Below, piece by piece: positions 47,301 through 59,300 of a stretch of DNA of 64,000 nt. How positions within the stretch are numbered: the first letter of the stretch is position 1; each line of letters opens with the position of its first letter. The position numbers were made by a program, and so were the translations under genes. The stretch comes from Nautilus pompilius (Eukaryota > Mollusca > Cephalopoda > Nautilida > Nautilidae): the NCBI GenBank assembly GCA_018389105.1, contig JACATO010000337.1, positions 186,001 through 250,000 of the forward strand, in the 5' to 3' direction. The notes under the pieces were generated by a model that searched no databases, was not told the DNA's origin, and saw only the letters and a program-made list of their open reading frames with translations.

Positions 47301-50300
47301 TAATGTGGCATATACTCCAAAGACTTCCACTACAGAGTGGAGTTTTGATTTGCAACATAATGACAAAGCAGTACCTGACATCAATCTTCCACCTCTAAAA
47401 CAACAAATAGAAGAATCCAAAACTTCTAGCTCTTACAGAACAAGCCAATTGAAATTAGATTCTAAAACAATAGAATCTCCTTGGCATGTATCTTCAGGGG
47501 ATTGTTCTGCAGCAGGTAGGTAACTTATGCATATATTTCTAGAAACAAATATTTTAATTGGTTTGGATTTTTACACGTATAAATAGGTTTAAATTATTGC
47601 CATTGTTTAGGCTACATTATGAAAGTAGTATTCTTCTGTGAACTGCTTAGCAGAAAAATGGGTAGGGATCACTTGCAAGAATCAGTTCTTTGTTGATTGG
47701 ACACTATTACAAAAATGCAACAACCATCTGCTGCTCTCTTTCAGTGAATGTCATTTTGCATTAGATGCTGGGTTTGTGTACTATAATTTTCTAACTTTCA
47801 TCTGAACCAGTGTAATTTCCAGATCTTGAGTTGTGGCACATTCTGGAAACAAACTGGATGAATGAAAGTGTTTGACAGTTCTGAGCCACAAATACTCTAC
47901 TAGTTGTAAGATTAATGAATTAACATTTCTAACTTTTTAAATGCCCACTTTGTGGATAGTCAGTGTGGTGGTGCACTGCTAGAAAATGACATTTGGTGCA
48001 CAAGCTGTATAATAATAATTTTTTTTCTCATTCTAAAGATTTTTAGAGGATATGTTTATGAAAATCTGATCAAAGAATATATTTAATAAATGATACATGC
48101 TACTGATTAATGAATTTTAATGTTTTTCTGCATTTTACAGAAACTCATAATGGAAGTTGATCATACTTAAAAACATTTTAACCAGTAAAATTGAAAAACT
48201 AGTGAAAAATCATTAGAATAGGGGAGGTGGAGTCAAGTATATGAAAGTAATTTTGATATCTAAATCACACTATAGGAAAAATTTAGTAAGCATGAAAAGA
48301 CCTCAGAATTACCTAGACTGTGTTTTTAATTTGTATGTATGTAGCTAATTGGAATTGAATGGTGAATGTATTTATTTACCTTTGTCAAATAAAAGTAAAT
48401 ATTTCCATGCAAGTCAGTCAGTTATTTACTAAACTTTATTATTCATTTGTTATTTAAGATTTTGGACACTGATTTAAAATTCTTTAAAATTTGAGTAAAT
48501 TTTACATTGGGGAAATCAAATTGAAGTATGTAGAATTTAAAAGAACGCATTAGCTAAAATTCTGTACTTGACATCTTTGTTTATATATAGTTACTAACAT
48601 GTGATTTAACAAGGGAATTAAAAAAAATTTTTTGTTTATGGCAATAGTTAACTCAACCAAATTAATTGGTGTGCAGTTCTTTTGGTTAATAGATATTTCT
48701 ATTAATAGAAGCTAAAACTTAGGTTTGGCGCATTTCCTTAAAGTTTTTTTTGAATTTATGAAAAGTATACTTTATGAATATATAATAATAGATTGGATGT
48801 CAAATTTGGGATTATTGAAAACAAAACATTAAAAACATATTAGATGATATAATGTAATAAAATTGAAAAAAAATTCATCCTGTTATTTTGTGAAATCTCA
48901 ATACCGTAAGTTATATCCAACTTATATTTATATATTTTTTGTTTGAAATAAAGTCTATTAAAGATATAGAAAATTTTAAATACTGAAGTATATCTACCCC
49001 TGGTGGCTATGTGGCCTACATTGGCAATGGTGTTATGGTATCTCTACTCATGGTTTTATTGCTTTTACATCACATGATACATGTAAATGCATCACAAGTT
49101 TTAATAAACTGTTCTGTTAGGTGAAATTTTTTTGGAATCAAATCAGCTGACTGAAAATTGCCAACTGTGCTTTTTTAAAATGGATTCTGATCTTTCAACC
49201 AAAATTCAATTTAAATTTTGGTTAAAGGGTTTGCTGTACAAGTTTTTTGTAAATATGTCTGTCTAGTCAGACTTAGTTAATTAAGTTGAAAAAATAAAAA
49301 ATTGCATTTTCAATTTTAACAGTAATAAGTGCATTAATTTTTTTAAATTGTTCTATAGGTGCACAGTTGTATCAGGATTCAAAAAAAGACTCATTGAGGA
49401 TACCAGCTCATACAGAATCTATAAAACAAGATATCAAGAACACTGCTGCTAATTTTAATTCAGCTGGGGATTATATATGTAAGTTTTTTTTTTTAAATTT
49501 TATTTTATTGTCAGTGCATTATCTTGATTCATAACACTACTGCTTTATTCTGCAGTTGACTGGGCTTCTATTGCTTTGGAATATTTTATTTCAATTTCTT
49601 TATTTTTCTTCACATAAAATTTATGGTGGATTAACAATTTATTTTAAAATAAAAGAAAGAAATGGTAGCAAAACAATCTTAAACTGAAATTTTTGGATAG
49701 ACTATCCTTTTTCAACAAACAAAAAAACTCTCAAATCATAAAAGAAAACCTGTACTTAAATTGGCAGGGCATCCCCCTGATATTAAGTATGTCATATTAC
49801 TAATTTTCAGAGTAATTTGAGCAACAGAGAAAAAGACTGGTTATTCAACATAGGCTTTAAATGTTCAATAAAAAGGATTCCTTAATTTAAAATTAAATCA
49901 GTATATGATCTAGCCAAAATTTTAATGTCATCTACTTTAATCTAATTACTGCTGTGTTTAAAGCAGAATCCTTATGTCCAGATAAATGAGGCAAACCATT
50001 GGATGGTTTTTTGGTTTGCTCTCATATATAATTACAGATTTTACTAAACTGTATGCTTAAAGCACCAGTCTTATGTCTGAAATAATTACATAGCAGATAT
50101 AAAATTAAAATATGTAAATAGGCTTGCAACTATATTAGTAAATACAATTACAAACAAACAATATACAAAAAACCTGCATTTTGTACATATGTTCTGTTAA
50201 TATTACTTATCAAATTTTTTTAATGTTTATAGATGAACTATAAATATTTAAGGTATTGAAATGTCTACTTAATATGTAATGTTATATAAGACTTAAAATG

Positions 50301-53300
50301 GTAATGTAAAATTTTAATGCATTGTATTAAGAGCCAGCAATTTAGAGTTATTTTCCTTTCTGTTGACAAATTGCAACTTTTATTGGCGTCAGTGTAGCAG
50401 AAAACTAGCTTACCTAAAAATTTTGTAAATTTGCAGCTTTGAAAATTAACTACAATATTTCAATTTTTTAATTGAAAGAAATTATTTTGCAGATCAGTCA
50501 AGTTTGAAATACAATTTAAATGGATGGGATGAAAGCTTTTCTTCACAAATGACTGACTCACCTGAAGAAAGTTGGCAGCAGGTATTATCTTTTTACATGA
50601 TTCTTTATTATGAATAAGTTTAAAATGTTCTTCAGATATAACTATCTAAATTTTTGGTCACAATATGCTTTTGCTACTGGTGTGGAGAACATCTTTCTCT
50701 TTATAATTGAAATAATAAATCATAAGAATTTGATCACGAAGACTAGGACCAGACTCAAAACAGCATGAGTGAGATTTTAGTGGATGGTGCTTATAACTGC
50801 AACCTCGTAGTGCTGTTCCTATGGAACTTCACTGAGTAGGTAAAATGCTGAACCTTAATCCTCCGAGGTGCAAAACCTACTGTTGTACAACATGTAAAAT
50901 TGGTATTGGTGATCTGTTTACATTCCACTAGAAGCTGTATTGGGTTGTTTTGTGACATCACACTTGCATTTGGATGGTGGAGTTAACTGCAATACAGCAG
51001 TAACTAGGATATTTGATGGAGGCTAGTTGGATAGATAACTATAGTTAAAAGAAATTATATGGCAAGTCTTATTTTTTTAAATTTCATTTGGCCACCCCAA
51101 TAAATGTATCTGAATGAAATTTACATATTTCAGTTGTGATTATGTATATATTTGACATCTAGGTAGTCAGCTAACCAGTGTGCACTATTCCCATACTGAA
51201 ATGAAGCTAATTATGATATTTCATTTATCTAATATTTTTATGCCATTTAGTATGTGTAGTCAGTCTCTGGTGAATTTCCTGAGATTTTCATTTCTCATGG
51301 ATCTGTGGCAAGTATAATCACAAATATCACCACTGCAGAAAGGCAATCTTGTTTTTCAACACTCATACCTTGACAGGAATTAACTATATACTTTGGTTGT
51401 CCTTGCTCGTGGCAGTCACTTGTTGACATTACTATATGACAAAAACTAGCCCAAAAGATTAGTCCATTCTCATCATTAGGACTTGGCTATAGTATATTTG
51501 TAACACATGAAAATCCTTGTGTGCAATAGGAATAACATGCTGAAGAGAGTCAAAGAATATACCTGGAAATATCTTTCAGTATCAGCAGCATATACTTTTT
51601 TTGAGTCCATTTTTTGGAAATTTATATCTGGAAGTCAAACCTGCTCTTCAGTGTGTAGTTAAGTATGAAGGTAAGTGTCATGGGTTGCAATCTGGCATAG
51701 TGGAAAGAAAATTGGTTTTTTGTCAAAGATGGTCTTATCTGCCAGATACATTGCCAGTTTTAAAACATATCCCCTACATCTATAACAAGGCATACTGAGA
51801 TTATACCAATATTCTTCAGAATGACAAGAGTGAAAGAGGAATCGTGGCATTCATCTTTCCTGGGTATTCCAAAGACCTGATATGATTGCTTGCTGGATCA
51901 TCTATATCATCAGCTGATAGCAACTTACCCATGTCCCACAAGATGGTTAAACAAATACTGACAAAGAATTTTACTGTTTGCTGTTTTCTGCAAAAATAAA
52001 AAATAAATTATTTAATAATAATAGGTAGACAAATAATGGCATGTTGCTATAAATGGTCTGTAAAAAAAATAAATGAAGTAATTTCTGTGAGGATTTGCAT
52101 ATCCTTTGTTAAGGATAGTGATTACTGCTATTTAGAGTTTACAGCCCAATTTTAGATTTGATTTTATATAAAGCAAATGAAAAATGATTTTTATAAGTGA
52201 CTTTTGCTCAATTTCAAAACTAAACTGTTTTGCTAGATAATTTTTTCTTGATATTAGTTTTTATTTATAGACAAGGATGAAAGAAAATCCTAAATGACTT
52301 TCTTTTTTATTATACAGGTTGTAAAAAAGAAAAAAAGGGAACATGCTCAAGAACCAATAAATAAGTCTCAGCAAACAAAATCAGATGCTGATACTCGCAA
52401 AAGTAATTATGAACGCCTTGTTCAGGTGATGCAGGAAAGACTGCCAAATATAGAAAGGTAATGTGAATTTAATTAAATTGATTGGTGGAGAAATTTCTAA
52501 TTATAAATTAATATTTAAAGAATGTCTAGATTTTAAAAAATAAATAACATTTCTAAAAAAAACTAAATGTGAATATTAATGTGTTCTCATTCCTAGTATA
52601 ACTAACTAAACAACATTGTTGTTCTGTAGTACTCAGAAATCAAAATTTTAAATGATACTGTACATCTTAGTCTTTAACTACACTGCCCTTTGCAAACTAT
52701 ATGGTGCACTCTACTTAAGATGAAAACCTAATACAAAATCACATCTGATACGGAATGATTGACTTCCTAGATCACCCATTTCCAGCATGGGTGCTGCTAT
52801 ATGTAATGCAGGTAAAAAAAATTTTGTTTCATTTGCATTGATTTGTTGTTTTCATGCATGTTTTATGGGCTTTGCAGATATTCATTCATTGCCAACACTA
52901 TTGATGCAAAGATGACTTGAAATTAATTTGCTGTGGAATTCACTCAAAACATAATATACAGGGTGATTCAGAAATGTGTACACACACTTTGAACATATCT
53001 ATTTTTAATACTTATTGCAGTTAATAAACAAAACCTTGTTATGTACACAAGCGAACATGTGAAAACCACATACTATGTACATCTTATGTCAAACGTTTGA
53101 AAATGTTGCATATTTCCGGAACAATTACTTCTTGTTTATAGATAGATTTAGCTCTGTGAGTGGTTCATTAACATGTGCAATCAATATGATTTTGAGGACA
53201 GGATAGTTTGGTCTGATGAGCCATTCTTCAAACTGAATGGGCACATCATCACAACTGTGTTTTGGGCAGTGCAAAACCCAGCATGTACTTGAAGAAAGAT

Positions 53301-56300
53301 GTTTACCTACCAGGAGTTAGTGTGGGTTGGGTTCTCTTAATGCATTGTTGGGCTGTTCTTTTTTAATTTTCACCTGGTACAGTATCATTATCTGGAAATG
53401 CTACACAATGCTTTTCCTGCCATAAGACATCTGTATGGCAACTCTGAGGTTTACTTTCAGCAAGATGCACCACCACATTATCACAGATGTTTTGAGCCTT
53501 TCTTGATATGGAGTTTACTGGGATGTGGCTAGGTCATTGTGGAACTGCTCAAGAATGTTCTCAATGTCATCTCACCTTACACTTCTAGACTTCTACCTGT
53601 GGACAAAGTGTATAGTGTTAAACCTCAAACACTACAAGACTTGGAGGAAAAGATTGAGCAGGAAGTATGCAAAGTCTCAGTTCACTATTATTGTATGCTG
53701 ATCTCTCACAACATTGTGGTGCATGTTTGCATATAAATAGTGGACATTTCAAACATTTGTCTTAAGAATACCATTGTATGTTTTCACACGTTCACTTTTG
53801 TACATAACAAAATTTTGTTTATTCAGTGATATAAGTACTAAATATATAAATTCAAAGTGTGTATAAATATTTCTGAATCACCCTGTACATATGTTGAAAT
53901 ACAAACAAGGTAACTCTTGAATCTGAAATTAAAACACTAGAGTAAATTGATGCCAGATAACAGACTAAGACTGAAATCTGGTTGAAATACAGCCTTGTGA
54001 ATCCAACATTATCAAAAATTCTCAAACTGATCATTAAAGCCTTCCTGTATTCCAACCCTCAGAAATGAATGAAAAGGGCTAGGGGAAACATTTAATGCGC
54101 TCTGCTTGGTTTACTACCAATTTGGGATGGCTTGAGCAATTCCAACATTGTAAGAGAATACTAGTCTGCAAAACATTGCAGTGAAGCAATCTGTCATAGA
54201 CCAGAGATCAACAGTTCTTCCTTCACTTTTATAGGATTATATCCCTAGGAATATTTTGAATGCAGATGAAGCTGAGCTGTTTTATAAGTGCTTGTCTAAC
54301 AAAATGCTGGCATTAAAATCTGAACAATGCTTTGGAAGTACAAAATCAAAAGACCACATTACTGTTTTAGTTGTTGCTAAGATAAAAAAAAAAGATTAAA
54401 TGATTTGTGGCCCCAAGCATTTAGTCTTATCAGTAGTGCCTTGTATTGAATGCTTTTGGAAAATAACATTTTTTTGGAGAATTTCAGAATCCAGTTCCAT
54501 TTTTTGTTGTTTTATTAATAGATACATTGTTGCAAAGAGATTTACAATCTTTAATTTTTTTATTTTAAGAATTCCATTTTTTTTTTCTTTCTTTAAATGA
54601 TGGTTTGTATTGCCTGTAATGTTGCATTGTTTAGATGTTGTGATAGCTTTGGAAAAAATTACTTGATTATAAAAATGCAAAGTTTATTTTTTTGTTTTAA
54701 TTTTAGCTTGTATAAAAGCTTTCAGGTTGGATGATATTTTTATGGCATTAAAGAGTTAGTGTTATCTAAAATTTTATAAATACTAACAGCTTGTAATCAT
54801 TTTGACAGGTGTAAGGTTGATGATTTGATCAGAGAAGTAAGACGACGTAAAAATGGACTAAGTGGTTTAACAATGAGAGAGATTGTAATGGAGGCTAAGG
54901 AAATTTTGCTGGAAAAAACTAAGACTAGTGTAAGTATGTTTCAAGATAATAGATGGAAATGTGAAAACCTTTCCAATAGGTACAGGTTGAATGAAGCTAT
55001 GTTTAACTTTGTGGTATATACTATTTCTTCATTAAAACAAAAATGCTTTTTAATACATAATTGAAGGTATTCAAATTATTATAATAAATATTGTACATCT
55101 GATTATCATACAGAAAAACGAAATTGTTTTTAGGTTTCTTGTAATATTAACCAATATTTAACTTTTTTTTTTTTTTTAATGTCAGTGGTCAATAGTTTCT
55201 CAAACTTAGTTTGCTTAATTTTTCTGACAATCAACAATTTTCTGAGCTGATGTACTTTTTAAATATCAAAAAAATACTCCATTGGATTTTACAAATTCCT
55301 TTTAAGCTTCTCTGAATACATTAACTGATAGTTTTAAAGTTGGAGATATTACCTTAACAGACTTTCAAAAAAAAAAAACTTTTAGTATAAGAGCAGGAGT
55401 GTTTTTTAACTGCATTTCTAAACACTTTGGAAATCTTAGTTTCTCAGCTCTGCTCACATTTACTGAAAATGACACTTGAAAGATTAAATGTTAATGTTAG
55501 TTGAAATAAACTTTGGATATAATTCTACAAATTCCTGACTCTGTATTTAATCTCAACATTCAACATTAACTTAGTATACTAGTTATTTTTAAAAAAATTC
55601 AAAAATAACTACCATTGCTAAAGTATTGAGTATAGAATTTTGGGGGCAACTTAAGGGGTGAGTTAAATTATGGATGTTATAAAAGTCCTTATGAAATTGG
55701 CTTTATTCTGTTAAAAATTACTGATTTGATTCTAATATAAATCCTATTTTTAATTATAATGGTTAACTAAAAGACATTGGATTTATCTTTATCACAGAAT
55801 TAAAATGTTAGATTATATGATGCTTAACACATTTGTCTTGTTAATGGAAAAGTTTTAAAACTAACTTTTCATTAAGATAGTGTGACTGACAAGTTATATT
55901 ATAGCTCTAAATAAACTAATCAATCTGAAGGATTCTATTTTATCAAGTTGTGTACTACTAGTGACACTGGTTAATGTTTTTAATAAAATAGGTCATGATC
56001 TTTTATATAGTGCTTAAGAAGTTTTTCACAAAATTAAATTTTGGTTTAGAGATATAAACTGGTAGCATTTTTTAAAATTATTGCTGTTTTCGCTTAAGTT
56101 CATAGTAGATCCACACCATATTGGCTTTGACAGTTCATTAGAAACTCTCTTCATGCCTGTATCAGCTTAACAGGCTACATAAATCAGTTAACTGTTGCAA
56201 AAATCAACTATGCACTAACTTACTGAAGCTTGTCAGTAACAAATGCATGCAAAGAATTATAGCCTGATATGAAATCTGGCCAGTTGCATTAAGAAATGGT

Positions 56301-59300
56301 TGTTACAAATGACATCTCAATTTGTACTGCTTTTCAGATGCTGGTATTGTCGTCTCTCCCTAAATGTTCTTCACTTGAATTTTGCATAGCAACTGCCATA
56401 CAAGTCAGATAACTTCATTCTGCAAAGAATATCAAAGATTTGACAACTTTATTATAAATCTAACAGTGGCTCTGTGCTCAAAGCATCTATGTGCTGCCAT
56501 CTTTGAATTGCCACTATATGCTCTGACAGTATTGCCTAGTTTGGTCAGCATTGAAGTACAAAGCACAGGTTGCAATAGCCACTATCCTTGGTTACTTATT
56601 GATCTTCCCTTGTAGAATTCTAATATGATATCCCAAGTCTATATACCTGTCTATTAGTCCTAATAAAAAATTTATAAAAGCTTAATTTACAATTTGAAAT
56701 AAAAATTACTGATCACATCTATTCATTTTTAGATGAAACTTGAATGTGGCTAGAGTATTCTTCCATAAAATTACCATGTCTAAATAAGTCAAAGGTGTTT
56801 TTACAGAGCTTTGATGGAAGATTTTCAAAAACTTATTTAAAAACAGGCTGACAACTGGTAATTTTTAACTGTTTGATTTTTTTAGATTTTACACCAAACT
56901 TTGTCTGAACATTTCCTAGAAATATAAGCTAATGGTTTCATGTTCAAATAGCCTATTGTCATAGAAGTTTATATTGGAAATTTTTTTTTTTAATGTCAAG
57001 TTATTTGAAGCTCTTACTATGTTAACTGGCCAGTCTGCTGCACATTCCTTTTTTTTTTTTTTTTTTTTTAAGTATCTTTTAAATTTCTTTGCAAAAAATT
57101 AAAGAATTGATTGACAATAGTATACAAAATTGAAACAAGGTTGAATTAGATGTTTTGCTACAGAACTCACTGCAATATCTGCAACTGAGTTAATACCTTT
57201 TATCATGAGTAGAGTGATTGATGTGTGTGTTTTCAATATCCCTTGGCACTGTAGACATCTAATGCTAATGCCGGTTGAATTAGTTCTATATCAAAGGGGG
57301 AATCTAAAATTTTAAAATTTGGGGTTTAATATATAAAATTTTTTACAGCAAATGGATCAACAAAGAATGATTGGTTAAAAAAAAAAGAAAATTCTAAACT
57401 GAGTTCTAAAAACAATAACTTTTTAATATACAAGCACTTAATTTCTTACCAGTATTACCCTAAATCAGTTTCATTTACTAAAAATAACTAACAATAAAAG
57501 CTGCTAACGTTCTGTTTTTAGGTTCATTGCTGACTATTAGCATGGCTTTTGTTAAGAATCTTTGAAATGTGATTTGGTGGTTGAATTTTGAACCATTCCA
57601 TCATTTATTTGAAACATTTCCTGAGTAAAAAAAAAAAAAAATTAAGTAGAAAGCAAAAATTTTATTAGACATCTATTAATTTGATTTGCATAAAAAGGTG
57701 GTCTTTTTAGTGTCTTGAAATTGTAACTCTTTCTACTCTTCAATATTAAACACATTTACACTAAACATTTTGTAATATGAACATGTTACTTTCTTAGAAT
57801 TATTTCTGTTTGTTGTGTTTGTCTGTATTCTAGATGTTTATATGCTTTTCTGTAAGCATTGTTTTCTAACTTTTAACAGTAATATTTTCATTTTCTTTCA
57901 CTCTGCTTTATTTGTCCACTGAGGATTTGCTGTGTAATTCAATGGCTAGAAAATCATTCACTGGTTTCTTCATCCTTGATTTAGTTCTTTGTAGAGCCAC
58001 TTTTTTACTTCTAGTTAGTATCATAGCATGTTGCCTATTTCCAGAAGCAGGATGGTAGATTTGTCATAAATTTCTTGTGAAATGTTAAAAAGGAACATTT
58101 TACTGGGGTAAACTAATTTTAGAGATCTTAAAGTAGAAATAACATTAGCTTTTATTTTTTTAATGTTAATTTGTATGTAGTATTCCAAAATTCTGATACT
58201 GGGGGAAGGGGAATACTACTACATGTCGTCATGTTCATATTCAGTCTGGTGAATATATTTATGTAGGTTTCAAAGGAGCCTGAAGAAAAGAAACATAAAA
58301 TTGCTGCTGCACAGAACAGACATGTTAGTACTTCAAAGCAGCAGTATGAAAAAGTGGATAAATCAAAACAGGTATTTGTGTAGTATTCAGTTCTCCAAAT
58401 ATGCAGTTGTCTTGAGATTTTTTTGCCATAAAGATGATTCAGTAATATTGTTCACAATTTTCAAGTTTTAAAATAGATGTTTAGATTTAACATTTGGAAA
58501 GCTTAGAAATATATATATATATATTTGAGAAAGTGGAATGTATATCATAGTTATATAGTTGATAGATCATGTGCACACATGTGGACACAACCAAGATTAA
58601 CAGTTAAACCATTTTACAGCATGATTGCTTTAAAATGATTGGTCTAGATGTTTAATGGTTGACTGATTGCACTCATGATTTTGGATGTAACAGGTTATAA
58701 TATTTTCTGGTATTTATTACATCTGTATTATGAAATTACTGAAAAACTTCATACTAAAGTTCTAATTGGGGAGAATGTCCATTTAAAAAATTTATATTTA
58801 TTTTATAATATTAAACTATAAATGAATAACTGATTTTAGGAAGGGTGGACAGATTTTCTTTAATGCATGCATTTATATTCTGCTATTCAGTGTTCTCAGT
58901 GCTTCCTCAAACTGATCTCTACTTAGTTCTATAGAAAACTTCATGTAGCATCTTTCCTGTTTTGTGTTTTTCACTCCAAGATTACCATCAGTACAATGAA
59001 AAATTATTTTAACTCTGCTGAAAACATGCAATGCTTGTTTTAATATTTTGTTGTAAATAAGATTGATTGGCACCATAATTTAAGGATTTGAGCATCACAA
59101 AACTAAGGCCTGCAAACAAATTTTAAGCAGCATAGAAAAAAATAATAAAGTAACATTGTGAACAATGATTGATTAAAGTCTAAGAGGGAAAACTGGCATG
59201 ATCTGAATGGTTATGGTAATCCAGTGTAAAAAGGATTAACATCTACTCAGGTGATGTGCTTTGCAGTACTGTATATCTAATTTGAAAACAAGGTGGTTGT

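Noticed and set aside
51590..51850. Overlapping open frames on both strands in RING intron 6
   Set aside because: No domain recognised and stops on both sides; at best an unidentified decayed repeat.
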